The notes beneath the pieces are model-generated. The model made no database searches, had not been told where the DNA came from, and saw only the letters and a program-made list of their open reading frames with translations. Position numbers and translations under genes: made by a program. A DNA stretch of 64,000 bases from Puccinia triticina (lineage: Eukaryota > Basidiomycota > Pucciniomycetes > Pucciniales > Pucciniaceae). Position 1 is the stretch's first letter. The number at the start of each line of letters is the position of its first letter. The stretch is taken from contig NC_070571.1 in NCBI RefSeq assembly GCF_026914185.1, forward strand, positions 2,418,001 through 2,482,000. Reading direction: 5' to 3'. Shown in pieces: positions 9,792-22,640 of the stretch.

Positions 9792-12700
9792 ATGACCCAC
9801 TCCATCCAGCTCTATCCTATCCCGATCAGCGTATCCACTTCAGCCGATCCGGAATCGTCGGAACCTGTACCCAGGACTTGTCAAACCACTTGGGACCCCA
9901 AACGGAACGGTCTCGCTCTTGCCGTTGTTCCTTCAAGTCCCACGTCAACAAAAAAGTCAGACAAACAACGCCAGACTATCGTCAGTATGGACTTTTTTTC
10001 GTCAATTCTGGTTTTTTCGTAGCAAGATCCCGCATCCATCGTGACCCCATTACAAAATGAGACGCGTTGGAGAAGTCTCTATTGGTATCCTTGGTATTCT
10101 TGCCATTTTTTCTGATCATTTGTTTCTTTTTCTTGCCTTTTCGCCCTGATGCCCATGATAGACATCGGTTCCAGATCAATCTTTATACCTAATTAATGCT
10201 ACCGATTTCAAACCATCTCGAAGATCTGTACGTGCTTTCGTTGACATACAAACAGGAACAAGGCAAGGCCTCGACTGAAACTGAGGGTTTTCTTCGAAAC
10301 AGTTCACTACTCGCTCATATGAGGTCTTTAGTGGACTCCAAAGGGTTGTACAATTATGCGAAGAAGAGGAAGGCATGGCTCAGGACCAAATCTATTTACC
10401 GTAAAAAACCAAAGAATTGTTCATCATTTATGCCTCAGCACAAAGTCAACAAAAGAACTCGCTATTAACCTTGCTTGTTGAATTTATCCTTTTTTCACCT
10501 CTGGTCTAGCGGTGGGGTATGTCTCCCCTCGACTTCCCAACTAAAGTACTATTATCGGATCGGAAATCAGTATGTCGTAGCATTAAAGGATTATTTAACA
10601 GAACTTGAAGTCAGTCTTTCGCCTTTCTTTTTATTTCTAAAATAACCTTGGCTTTGATAGATGATAGATGATACTGATTAATTCATTAACAGAAAGATGA
10701 AGCAAAAAATTCAGAAGAGATCGATCTGGTGCTTCAAATGACTCAAGTCTTTAGCCTGTTTGTTTTGGTACATGTGCCTGCTGATGGAAGGGGTGACGCT
10801 ATTGTTTCAGAAGAGGTGTTGGATTGGGTCAATCGTACCAACCCACGTAAGCTTTCGCCGTGTTCCACATCATCACCAACCTCTAAGCTTATGTACTTTT
10901 TTGGACTCCAGAGCCACCCAAAGAGGAAGGAGAAGAATTGAGTGCAATGATGATACCTTATGAGCACGTAAATTTTTGGCCGTACATTCAGGCGTCAGTC
11001 ACGATTTTTTTTTTTTTTTTCAAATTAGGTTCCCTTGGCAAGTAAATTGATCAAAGTTCTCTCTGCGCAAGTGTCTTCACAGATGTGTGATTCGAGGACA
11101 TCTAACACAAGCCTGCGCTCTCTTAAAGCCCTACACCAAGACACACAATCCGACCTTGAACCAATTGATGACCGTCACGCTTTCCCTGATCAAATCCGCG
11201 CCACGCTCGACTTCGTTTGACAACGAACTCGCGTTCACTGTCGCAGTTGAAAAATTTCGCGAGGCCGTCGAAAGATCATTGATTACATTAGAATCGGAGA
11301 TGAATGTGATCTTCGAGAACGAGAAAAATCGGGTGGATACAGAAAATGCATTCGATGAAGACGATTTGGTTCACTTCCAGGCCAGCTACAAAATCCTGCT
11401 CGAGATTCTATCCGGCGACGAGGACAGGATTTCCGAGGCTTGTTTTGATTGGCAAGAGGCCTTGGGTGCTCATCTCTTATGGGTCAACCCATTTTGCAAG
11501 AGAGATGATCTGCCGTAAGTTGAATTTTATCTACATGAATTCTTCGGCTGGCATTTCTATGCTCAGGACTAATCGATCCTTAGCTCTTTGTTTTTTTTTT
11601 CTCCGTGGATTTGATATACCTTAGGATTGTGATGAAGAAGATTACAACAGATTGGCCAATCGACCAAACTTCACTCCTCGACTTGGCCACGTCTTCAATC
11701 ATGAATGGCGACATTGCTTCGCTACTTCAAGCCGCTTCGCAGATGGACCAATGGTTAATCTGTCACTTGGCCGATCTGATCGACAAGCTTGGGATCTCAG
11801 TGCCCGACCATTCACGAGGCTTCTACATCTGCGATTTTGTGGATTATTTGAGTGTTGACCAGGGCTTGTGGAGATTGATGATTGCCTATCTAGGGACTGT
11901 CGGTGGAACAAAAGAGCGGATTAAAGAGATCTTGAGGAGGTTGGTTGTTGAAGACTTGAGGGAACAGCAAAGTAGCGATACGATGGAACTAGATCCTCAG
12001 CCAGCAAAAACGACGACCAAAGTCAGCATGCTTGAGATGAAGGAGATTTACACCGAACATGATATGGAAGATGAGTTCAACCGGACTGCACGAGTTGAGT
12101 TTCTTCTTAGTGAACTGTCAAGCCCATTGGCCATGATTCCTATCCAAACAGACGTCACTAAACTATAGTAACAGATTTTGTCGCGCAGGTTGACGAAGCA
12201 GAGAAAATATGGAGCTGCTATCGCCTACGCTGTTACGGCTGGTGACCTTGTGATGGTCTCGAGGATATCAGATTGTCTACTGGATGAATACTTGTCAAAT
12301 GGTATTTTACTTTTCTTTGGATCGTGTTTTCAGTCTAATTGAGTGATATCAATCAAGCTAATTCCAAGTTGTCGTCGGAAAAACTGTCTGGAAAAAATAG
12401 GACCAGAAGAATTCGCAAGATTGGTAGATGAAATCCCGAGCTCGTTACTTCATCCGACCGCGCCTGCCTTAAGACCGGGCTTATTTTTCGACCCACCTAC
12501 CCAGCCTGACGGGCGGAACCCCGGCGAGAGACCTCAACCGAATATCAACTCGAGCAAATTACTCTTTTTGTCGAGATATCGAGACATGCATTCTTACTAT
12601 TCAAAGGGCGAACGCAAGTTGGCCGCTGAAACTCTAATTAGCTTGATGACCACTGAAATTGCCCCCAAGCGTTGGTGGGCGGTTTGTTTGATCGATGTGA

Positions 12701-13119
12701 TCCCGCTACTCGAAGGCAAGTTGTTTCTTTAGAGAATCATCAAAAAGAACTCAATAAAAACTGATTTAACCTGTTTGTTTACTTTGATTGAACGGCATCT
12801 AGATGACGATATTTTGATTTCACTGGCCGACACTTACGAACTATTGAGATGTTTGGAAGAGATCACCGGTCCGATCTTAACCAGTTCAAGAGACAGTTAT
12901 GATAACCTCAGATATCTGAAGCGGATTGTTCTCAATGGACGGAAATCTGACGCCTCCAACAATGATCACACCAACAGAAATGGCAGTGTGAAGAAGAGTA
13001 ATAATGCTGATACTCTTGGTGATGGTGACGATGGAACCAGGTCTGCTTTGGAACAATTAAATGTCGTCAGATACGCTTTGGCCAGACATTTGGCTCGAAG
13101 TTTAACTTGTAAACATTAA
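9792..13119 (+). CDS. NUP85: Nucleoporin Nup85 (Y-complex scaffold)
   Basis: A component of the Nup84/Nup107-160 Y complex, which coats the curved pore membrane and is needed for pore assembly and mRNA export. Exons that keep phase: 9792-9980, 10303-10400, 10510-10609, 10693-10846, 10912-10993, 11083-11514, 11625-12098, 12189-12301, 12401-12715 and 12803-13119; about 757 residues. Family matches run the whole length: RSYEVFSGLQRV, EEVLDWVNR, NFWPYIQACVIRGHL, MDQWLICHLADLI, SDCLLDEYLSNG, MHSYYSKGERKLAAETLI, APKRWWAVCLIDVIPLLE and LADTYELLRCLEEIT. The fold is an alpha-helical ACE1 solenoid. Donors at 9981, 10610 and 10994 are GTCAGT; the last intron (12716-12802) is GC-AG. The first intron is long (322 nt) and could hide a small exon; the donor near 12099 could instead be near 12117. 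It has no neighbours in operon. Confidence 0.9.
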
Positions 13120-13641
13120 TGGCATTTTCATTCGTTTATTGCTCACATACCAAGACTGTAGATTTCTTTCTTAATTAGGCACTTTATCCAAGATATATTC
13201 ATATTTCTGTTTATCATTTCTTTTGCTTGGGTATCTTTTCTTTCTTTTTGCAATATGCGCCCCATTTCGCCAAGATTACTTAGGCCACATCAATTTCTCA
13301 ACAACAGAGGCCTGCTGTGATCCTTAATGCGTGACTGCTACCTGAGCTCTTATAGCCATTCGGAACATGTTCTGATACGCCAGAAGATGTGTCTTGGGTC
13401 CGTTCCTCTGGATCTGATGAGCCTTGCCGAGTACCTATTCTGCATTCGTAACATGTGAAGTTCGGGTGTCAGCTGTTTTTTTTGTCGGGAAGTTGATATG
13501 CACCGCTCCAAACTCGCACTGAGCTGAACAGCGCCCACCAGCGCCCACCCTCACCTGGCAATCCCCATCATTCTTGAAGAGGACCAACAGCAATCCAAGC
13601 AAAAATAAAAGGTGACATAACCAGAAGACCACGTTTCAGCA
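13120..13641. promoter_or_regulatory. NUP85 3' region and ALDH promoter region
   Basis: 520 bp between a stop codon and the next start. Tracts rich in T and C follow NUP85, and AAAATAAAAGG lies about 40 bp before the ALDH start. No supported gene. Confidence 0.45.
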
Positions 13642-15123
13642 ATGACCGGCGACAAGATTATTACGATTTCCCCAAACAACAATCAACCGATACTCGAAAG
13701 ACTTGAACCGACTAAAGTTGAACTAGAAGAACTATTGAACAAATCACTACATGCATTCAAAGAATATTCGAAAAATTCAGATCTCAGTCAAAGACAAGCA
13801 ATCATCAAGAAAGCCTTAACTTTGTTGAGCTCAAAGCAAGATGAATTTGCTCGGGAATTGACTGAACAGATGGGCAGACCGATTGCTTATACCGCCAAAG
13901 AAGTCCAAACTGCCGTCAAAAGAAGTGAATATCTGCTCAAGATCAGCGATCGAGTCTTCGCTGACACCCCCGGTGAACCAGAGGAGGGCTTCACCCGATA
14001 CATCCGCAAGGAACCCGTCGGACCGGTCTTGATTATTTTCGCCTGGAATGTGAGTCTTGAACTCTTGACTTCAACGGTTCTATAACTGACGTCATTTATT
14101 TTTTTGTGGGGGAAACAGTATCCGTACCTAATCTTAGTCAACTCTTTGATTCCAGCCCTCCTTGCAGGAAACTCGGTGATCTTAAAACCTTCACCCCAAA
14201 CACCGACGATCGCAGAGCATTTCAGATCGATATTCGTCGAAGCGGGCTTACCAGCAGATGTGATCACGTATTTCCATTCGGGAGGTATGAACTCGACGAT
14301 CCCGCAGATTGCGATCAGGTCACCGATCGTCAAATTGATATGCTTCACAGGCTCGGTTGAAGGAGGACTTGCGGTCCAGACCGCCGCCTCTGGCCGGGTG
14401 GTCCCAGTCGGCTTGGAGCTCGGCGGCAAGGACCCGGCTTATATTCGTCCGGATGTCGATCTGGATTGGGCGGCCTCGGAAATCGTCGATGGCGCGCTCT
14501 TCAACTCCGGCCAGTCATGTTGCAGCGTCGAACGAGTCTATGTGCACGAATCGATCTGTGACCAGTTCGTTCTAGCAATTCAGAACGTGTTGAAATCCTA
14601 TCGACTTGGCGATCCGTTTGATCCCCAAACTCATCTTGGCCCGGTCATCAGCTCTCAAAGTCGAAGATTCATCCAGAACCAAATTGATGAGGCTATTCAA
14701 GAAGGCGCCAAAGATATGACACCCGAAAACGAGAGTTTTAAGAATCTACCAGCTCATGGTAACTTTATCAAACCAACTTTATTAACCAATGTGAATCATA
14801 CCATGAGGGTGATGAAAGAAGAAACATTTGGCCCGGTGATTCCAGTGATGTCGGTCAAAAACGACCAGGAAGCTATCGACTTGATGAATGATAGCGAATT
14901 TGGGTTGACTGCAAGTCTATGGACCAAAGACCTTAAACTGGCCGAAGAGCTTACCAAAGAAATTGAAGCTGGGACGGTATTCGTTAACCGATGCGATTTC
15001 CCTGCGGCCGATCTCGCTTGGACCGGATGGAAAAACTCGGGCAAAGGAGTCACTTTGAGTCAATTTGGCTTCGACCAATTCACCAAATTAAAAAGTATCC
15101 ATCTCAAATCCTATCCCAAATAA
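13642..15123 (+). CDS. NAD(P)-dependent aldehyde dehydrogenase
   Basis: Oxidises an aldehyde to the acid with NAD(P)+; the substrate cannot be read from the sequence. Two exons, 13642-14049 and 14119-15123, separated by a 69-bp intron (GTGAGT...AAACAG, phase 0), give 470 residues, near the family norm. The N-terminal cofactor domain has VLIIFAWNYPYLI, joined exactly across the intron, and GNSVILKPSPQTP near residues 153-165. FTGSVEGG follows at about 212. The general base is Glu236 in LELGGKD and the nucleophile is Cys270 in FNSGQSC, 34 residues apart as in ALDH2. EETFGPVIPV and NSGKG lie toward the C-terminus. It ends near residue 470 without a C-terminal membrane anchor or targeting signal that I can see, so it is probably cytosolic. 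The overall style resembles fungal succinate-semialdehyde/ALDH-like proteins, which is only an analogy. Confidence 0.93.
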
Positions 15124-18121
15124 ACTTGCTCCTCGTTCCTTCCACGCACCCATTGTTATATGTTCCAATTACACAACCTTCGATTTATGTGCGATTCTTT
15201 CATCTCGGTCAACAAGATGACCTGCTAAATAGCTCTCTTGCAATCCCTTCATCATCTCCTAAAATGTAATATCGACATACACAAACAAGAATTCACCGAG
15301 ATTGTTCCTGCCAAGAAGCAGATTCTGCTCACTGTTTTTTTTTCGAGCCTGTGACATTGTTTTCACGTCTCTGGGACAACTTTCAGATATATGCAGCTTT
15401 GTTAAGGCCAACGGTGCGCGTTGGATTAATCCACTCATCGGGCAGTAATGCTCATCCCAGCTCATCCCTGTGATTTTGCATACAGCGCCAAGGCCGCCCC
15501 ACACAATGACCAACTGTAAACACATTTATAAATGGATATGGGCGCACCATGGACCTTTTATTAGGGCAGCCCTTGTGGCATATATACAACTTGGACCTAG
15601 CTAAGTCCCGACGGTGGAGGCGCGAACTCGTCTTACTGAATTCATGATGAACTGAGTATATTTAAGACCGACCAAAATGGCCAAAGTGGTCACGGGTCTG
15701 GGCAGTTAAGTATGTATCAAAAAAGATACTTCAGTCGAATCCAAGTCAGATATCCTATTTGAATATTTCTGATTTCTTGAGTCCTAATCAATTGATCCCC
15801 CTCCCCCCCCCCCAGAAATACAACCCCACACACTTAGTTATGTGCAATGGATCCCAATGAGTCTCGACTCAGTCTTCAGGGGGTGGACACCAAAAATATG
15901 CACATACTTCTCGGAGGAGTTACCAGATGAGCTTTGAGCTTCTGAATTCTACTCCGAAAATATATTCAGTTGGATGCGAGAGGCACAAAGAGGCACAAAG
16001 TCAAGTGCTGTCCTTGGGGACAACGGACAAAAAGAGATCGTCGCCCCGCACGTCGATCAATAGCTGCGTGGTCGAATTGTGCTATCGGCACATGATTTGG
16101 CCCGCGGGTATGACTATTACAGCGGGAGCGAAGTAGACCTTGTCGGCTGAGGGATTTCTTGCAAAGCTTATCTTCCCTCAAACGATAAGGTACTGGTACA
16201 TGAGGAGACCTTCAGATTGAAGATGCACTGATTTTTTACCGGTCTTGTGACCGGCAAAAGTTGGTTGCTATTTGAAATTGAATGGCGAGCCCGCGTGAGC
16301 CAAGCCTCTTATCTTGACTTATCAGCCCTTCCCACTCTCCCCACCCAATGCTCGCCTTTGAGGCTTCAAGATCGTGGAGCATTTTTGGACTGCGGCATGT
16401 GGAGGTTGATTCAAGCATTGGCAAGAAATTAATAGATCTTTGCACTCATTGTCACCCAACACAGTGCCGAGCCATATCATATCGTGAGCTTCCCGAGTGC
16501 TAAAGTGCAACTTACAGGCTCACACTCACAGTGAACAAAATATGACGCAACCAGTCGCACGGTAAAATCTGCGGCATGAAAATATAATGTACTATTCATA
16601 CCGGTCCCGAGCCAGGCTCCAGACCCCAGACTCCAAGCCACGCCACAAAAACCGATCTGCAATGTGCAATCATCAGTCATCCAGTTGGCGCAATGTTGAA
16701 CAAGAATTCGAGGGCAAACCAGGTGTTAGTCGGACGCGGTTACGTCTGTTTCATAAAGAATAGGAACTGATAGGGACAGGGAGATTATGACAAGCGGCCA
16801 TTGCAGTAACACTGATTTATCAACTGCAGCTGTCTCATCTTAATATTAAAATTCGTCGATCCCCGCAAGACGATCAAAAGAGAGTTTAACCGGTGATAGC
16901 GATGTATAACGAGGAAAAAGGCTTAAACGCATGAATACATACATCCTCCGCCAAGTATAGCGCCGGAAACCGGCAGGGTCCACCAATTGTCCTAGGATCT
17001 ATTGAAATCTTGTAATAAAAATTGATCACAAAATTAGCAAGGCGTGTCTTTGCATCGATACATCAACGGCTTGAGCTTATGCTAGAGTAGAGAGGTGCCG
17101 ATGTCCTTTGATTTGCTCTGGACCTGTACAAAAAGACTATTTGAGACACCTGCAGTGTGTACCCTGCTATGTCCGTCACCGCCGGTAACGTCGGGGCTCA
17201 CTGTCACTGTCGATCAAGTTCCCAGTCAGAGTCTGCTCGCGGCTTAGTTTAGGCCCCACTTATGAAACAAACCTATTACATCTCGTGAATTTCGGTGGGG
17301 CAGCAGGAACGTGGAACCTCGGTCCGACAGTCTCTTCCTAATCACGTCGTAAGATGATTGTAGCAAGAATTTATGGCTTTTTTGTTGTAGAACCGCAACT
17401 GTATCTGACTGTACCCACCCTCCTAGTAGAAGCTTACATCCAGGAGCTTTAGAATGCACCCCACCAATTAAAGTGTCACCCGGTCTGAAAAATGAACTAC
17501 TAACCTCCCCCGAGTCATTCTTCCCTATCCAGTATCACCTTATTTCTCCTAGCAGGAGATCATGGTGGTTCGTTGTTGGGCTCAGTTATAATAAACAAAA
17601 CTATATAAGTACTACGCTTCTACCAGTCATACGAATTCTTAACAGGCAATTCACTCCAGTGCTGAAAGAAAGGCGGCCAACTTTAAAAAGTAGGTTTGTC
17701 ATCTGCTTAGCTCTTTTTCTCCCTTCCGCTACAATTTCTCGAAACATTCGGGACGGGATAGGGAAAACCTGGAATTAAATCAATAAAATCCAATTTCTAA
17801 ACACATATTTGAATGCCTATGTAGAAGGAATCGGGCCTGTTTCAAATTTTCCAGCCATCGGCGGCTTTGCTCTGATCCCGTGCCTGATTTCCGCATCTCA
17901 TACACTTCCAATTTCCTGTGAGGCTGCAGACTGATGATGCTTTTCTGTTCGGATAAATAAAAGAAACTTTTGTTCTTGCATCAAGACGGTGCTTATCTCT
18001 TATCAATTCTTCCGCGCACTTTTAGTCAACTTTGCGTCTGGGAAGAGGATTGCCCACTGAGCTGGGCCCAAGATACATTCTGACATCCTCGCAAAAATCA
18101 CCAGCCCCTGCGGTTATCATA
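15124..18121. other. 3.0-kb intergenic stretch, no gene recognised
   Basis: Only short ORFs without known domains. A C-rich run (about 15800-15815) and pyrimidine-rich leader-like sequence precede the zinc-finger gene. A small lineage-specific gene with introns could be missed here. Confidence 0.5.
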
Positions 18122-19234
18122 ATGCAGCGTATTCCCCCCTCCAGCAACTCTTCATACTATCCGAGGGGTTATTTCAATTGCTCGGAGGGCGAGAGCTTCC
18201 CTAATGATATGGGACTTTGTGGCGATCCGGGAATGTTATTGTCTTCAAGCAACGGCGGGATGTATGACAGATCCCGAGCTCCATCCACTCAAGATATGTT
18301 TTCATTGGCATCTTTACCCTCGACAGCATATCGGACTAGCACTCCTAGTCGTATGGCAAATTATACCGAGGCCACTTCTTCTCCATCAATCGGTCAGATG
18401 GAACTTGGAAATCAGTTTGATTCCATGCCCAACTACCGTGCCCTGGATCCACCGAGAATGCCGCTTGGGCTTCCGACAAACCTACCTCACGATTTTAACG
18501 GAAACATACCCCCAAGTACTTCGCAAAGAGAGCTGGTAAACCTTGCTCAATGCGAAGACAATTCGGCGTCATTTTCACCTACTCGTCGGAGTCCGAGGCT
18601 CTATACCTGTGAGATTTGTGAGTTTGTTGTAGCTTTAGTTTAAGTAAATCTTTCAATAACTTATATGCGTTTTTCCAACGTCTAATATAGGCGAAAAAAA
18701 GTTTGTCCGGCCCAGCTCATTGACCACTCATCGATTCTCACACACTGGAGAAAAACCGGTAAGTTTTTATGACTGGCGGCAGCTATTTCCTGGCCTCGCA
18801 CTTGAAAGTATCGTAGAGATAGCTGATAGGCGGCTGCTTTTTATAACCCCGGCTTCTTGAAGCATTCTTGCCCAACCTGTGGGAAATCATTTTCAGTAGC
18901 ATCCAACTTGAGGAGACACGAGGTGAATGCCAAGTTTCCTTTTCTGGAATTTGAATTTTTATTCAGAGTTGAGATCACTTACTTTCAACTTGTGTCCTGT
19001 GTGACCCCAAAATCTATTCAGATGACCATCCATGGCCCGAGGGTGTCTAATTCGGGAAGCGTATCTTATGAGGGGCTGAACTCGACGACAAGTGGTGGTC
19101 TTCAAAGCGCATCCCTCGTGGGATCCACAAGTTCTAGTATCATATATCAACGAGGATCTGAGACTTACGAAAATATTCTTCCATCGCACGAAAGATTTTA
19201 CGATATCCATCGAGGCTCACAGCAGAGGATGTGA
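18122..19234 (+). CDS. C2H2 zinc-finger protein, two fingers
   Basis: Probably a sequence-specific transcription factor in the nucleus. Four exons: 18122-18617, 18691-18758, 18863-18922 and 19022-19234, phases 1, 0, 0; 278 residues. The start is the first ATG of the frame; the open frame upstream to 18032 begins with TTG. Residues 1-155 are low-complexity, rich in Ser, Pro and Asn. Finger 1 is built across the first intron: YTCEIC, then the KFVRPSSL segment, then THRFSH, C-X2-C-X12-H-X3-H. A TGEKP linker leads to finger 2, HSCPTCGKSF...NLRRHEMTIH, with a His spacing of X4. Two fingers joined by this linker are usual in Kruppel-like fungal regulators such as Msn2-type factors. The tail of about 70 residues is Ser/Gly-rich. 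The target is unknown. Confidence 0.85.
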
Positions 19235-20482
19235 TGTAGTCCTATGCGGCTGCTCCCTTGATCAAGAATCACCATCAACCCACCCGGTCCGAATATCCAC
19301 TTGAACTTTGCACCCGACTCCTCGACCACCTGTAACAAAGAACCTCTACCAAGCGCAAATCTCATTCAAAAATTCAAAATCTATTAAGCAAACAAAAAAG
19401 GGAAACTCTGGAAGAAAGGACCTAGATAAAAAGAAAAAAAAAAAAAATAGAAAAGTGGAACTTGAAGGGCATCAAGCTCTGTGTTCTTCTAAAAAAAAAT
19501 TGTTCTCGACATGTTGTTTATAAATTTTTCATTCTCATCCCATGAGATCGGAACTTCCTTTTTTGGTAAATTGACATCAGTAAATAATTTGAGTATTTCA
19601 GTATGTGAATTCATTTTTACTCGTCCAATAGATCCTGTTGTATTTGAACACAGTCCATCCATCTGGATTTTATTCAATATGGCACTGTTAGAAAAAGAGC
19701 ACAGATTGCAAAAGGATTTGTGATTAATAAAGATTTTCATCAGAAGATCTGGAGACCTTTTTGAAATGGCTCAGCCTCCTGCATATTTAATGGTTCAAAC
19801 ATCAGTAGACTGCTACCAAAGCTTCAAAGTCTAAAATTATGGAAAACAAATGAAAACAGCAAGAAAGAACTTGTTCTCCCAAAACTTAAAACAAAAATCA
19901 AAATAATGCACTGCATACTGAAATATTTCTGGTTTTCTCTCATCTTCTTCAATGTAATTTTTTAAAATTTCATTATTTCCCTCCTTTGGGACTGCATTTG
20001 AATTGCATAAACCTGGTTTTTATGAAATGAAATCAATCATATTAAATTCAGCCTTTTCAATAAGCCTGACTGAAAGCTTGCTATTGATGAGGTTATCCAG
20101 CCTTGAACAACGTGTTGTCTTTACTAAAAAGCTTGGACGCAAGGGGTCTGGTGGCACATACTATATGATGATTTGAAATCTATTTTTACCTCAGATATCT
20201 CACACCTGTCACCTCACCTCTCAGTACATCTAACATCACATTGCTTGGTTGACCCCTTCATTGAGGCAGAGGGAAGCAACCGTTGGTACAGTGGGGTACC
20301 TGGCAGAATCAACAAGCTGCTCCTGTTCCAAATATAAACTTGAGTTTTTGGTATGGCTCTGTCAAGATTATCTTGTGAAGAATGATGGCTTCAAGATTGT
20401 TATGAGCCTCAACCCTTATATGGAAGCTTTTAAGATAAAACCCAATGGCAAAAATAATGATTTGCACACACAAATGAAATTA
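19235..20482. other. AT-rich intergenic stretch downstream of the zinc-finger gene
   Basis: It starts with an A-rich probable 3' UTR (19380-19500). No ORF has a known domain, and I see no clear repeat structure. Confidence 0.5.
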
Positions 20483-20640
20483 TGGTCTTCAAAATTGCAT
20501 ATGTCACTATTTACATAAAATCATAAAACCAATTTTGGCTGGGAGATTTCAGCGTGCATAAAACTTTAAGTGACATCTCCCAGCCAAAATTGCAGTTTAT
20601 GATTTTATGTAAAAAAAACCTTATGCAATTTTGAATACCA
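20483..20640. mobile_element. Hairpin MITE, TGGTATTCAAAATTGCAT family, copy 1 (158 bp)
   Basis: Almost the whole element is one inverted repeat: ATAAAATCATAAA...TTTTGGCTGGGAGAT on the left, complementary to ATCTCCCAGCCAAAA...TTTATGATTTTAT on the right. Ends are TGGTCTTCAAAATTGC and GCAATTTTGAATACCA. TA lies before it; the right TA is lost. Copy 2 is at 24003-24159. Confidence 0.85.
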
Positions 20641-21169
20641 CTAGAGGCCAAGGCGGCTTCGCCGCTGCAGGGGGTGTGTTAGGCCATTGTAACCCCCCCT
20701 CTCTCAGTTCAAATTCAATCCAGATGCCCACCCTGTGCCAATGAACAACCAAGTGTGTGTACGGGTGCCAGTGTGTGGGGCAGGAAAATGAAAACGTCTG
20801 ACAAGAATCTTCACTCAACATTGAAGACCTTTCAACATTTGGACTCAAGGAAACAAATTACAAAGACTGATTCTTCCAAGAAGCTTTCTAGAAACCAAAA
20901 ACAATTGTATTCCTAGTGCAGCAGAAGAGGCTGAACCCCGCAGGACATGCGGGGCTTCACACAGCCTCAGGGCCCCAGGCCAAAAAAGAGGAATTTGTTG
21001 TGCGGCCCAAACTAAGATGGAGATGGGCGGTCTACAAGCGCCCTGCCGGGCTCATTGACCAGCAATCAGCCTGAGCCCATCAGAGGCCCACAGGTCAAAA
21101 GATGCCACAAATTACGCAGTCTCTCCAGATGGGGGCCTTGTAGGCTTTCTGTCTCATTCCCATTGCTTC
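20641..21169. other. Intergenic; short shared repeat at the left edge
   Basis: AGAGGCCAAGGCGGCTTCGC followed by CGCTGCAGGG (20642-20671) also occurs, slightly changed, at 53877-53906. It contains a GCGGC...GCCGC hairpin. No gene is seen. Confidence 0.45.
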
Positions 21170-21174
21170 CTGCA

Positions 21175-22127
21175 TGTCAGCCGGCTACGCAGCGCAAGCC
21201 AGCGTAACACTTGTATAAATAATTATAAATGATATTTAGAATTTTTTGTGACAGACAACTAGGTGATCTGTCACTTATAATATAAAGATATATATACATA
21301 TAAATTTAATCTGAAAAGTAGTGGATATTTGAAATATAGTCCGGGTGAATAATAAAATACACCCGTGCGCGTGAGCTACATACAAAATGTCAATGACATC
21401 TAGGTGACAGGTGTCACTTATAATATTGTGTCTGAGAAATAATATTCTCCAGAAAAAAATAAGGCCTTATCCGAGTTTGAGTACGATAAACCAAGTTCTA
21501 GAGAGATAAACCGATAGACCTCGATAACCAACCGCCCCATCCGAACTCGAGAAAGATAAACTGACGGAAAAGCGACAAACCCATCAAAAATCTAATGTCA
21601 TAGAGAAATACCGTCCGCCCCAACCCGCGAAGACATTCGAGTGAAATAGTATCCCCATCGAATCAAGATAAGGAAAGAATATTTAAGGAGGTCTGTTCGA
21701 CCTCATTCATTTTTTTTCCTCAGCGAAAACATACCAAACGATCAACTGACCACACTATCGACTTGAATCCGATATTGATCAATACTGTTTTCAGTAGAAT
21801 TTTTGTCTAAACGCTTTTGTCCTCGTCTTTATCCTCGAAGATTGTCGCGATAAGTGATTGGTTACTGACAGTAAGTAAATACCCTTCACTTTATCGCCTC
21901 TTTCATCTTCCTGTAAGTCTGGGATCCAAACCAAACCTGCTATCAGGCCCCAGCCACCTATCTCAGAGGGATCAAACCACCCCCGATACGTCGGGCCCCT
22001 CTTTTTTATTCTTTCTATTTATTTCTTTGAAATAAATAACCAAAAACATTCCCAACAACCCTAAAATATCATATCATCACCCGGTTTAGCTAGAGGAGCA
22101 CTGCTCTTGGCATCACTGAGGCTGACA
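21175..22127 (+). repeat. Solo LTR of the gypsy family (953 bp) with 5-bp target duplication
   Basis: Starts TGTCAGCCGGCTACG and ends GAGGCTGACA, like the LTR at 2670-3603. The bases ctgca flank it directly on both sides (21170-21174 and 22128-22132). No internal region is attached. This is the product expected when the two LTRs of a complete element recombine. Confidence 0.93.
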
Positions 22128-22132
22128 CTGCA

Positions 22133-22640
22133 AGGGGTGGCTGCCCACTCAGAAGGTAGGCACTGATTGATTTTAGTGATACCAGGACTAAAGAAAGGAA
22201 TGTGGGTCTGATTTCAAGCAGGAGGCAGATTTTTTCATTTGTATAAGAGATAGAAAGCATTGAAAGGAAGGAAATTCATGGTGATGATGAGTAAGAAGAA
22301 AAAAAACTATGCAAAAGGATCCAAGATCTTGGTATTCCTCTTGGTAAATGATGGCAGCCTTTGGCAATGCATGATGGCTTGTTTTGATGGTTTCTTGAAA
22401 AACAAATTAAAGAGCTTCATGATTGGTAGTGCCGACAAAACAAGGCTGATCATTGGTTGGTTGGTCAAGTGGTTGAATTGGGTAGCTGGTAGGGGAGCAG
22501 CTGGATTGATCAGGCTGATGAGTTTGTCGAGTTGATGATTGATCATGCATCTCACACTTGTACCAAGATCTCCAATAAACTCTCTTTCTGTTTTTTGAGT
22601 GCTAGCGTGGTCAATGGAATATATCATGTCTTGATTTTCT
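22133..22640. other. Intergenic, no gene recognised
   Basis: Short overlapping ORFs without known domains lie between the solo LTR and the WD40 pseudogene. Confidence 0.45.
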
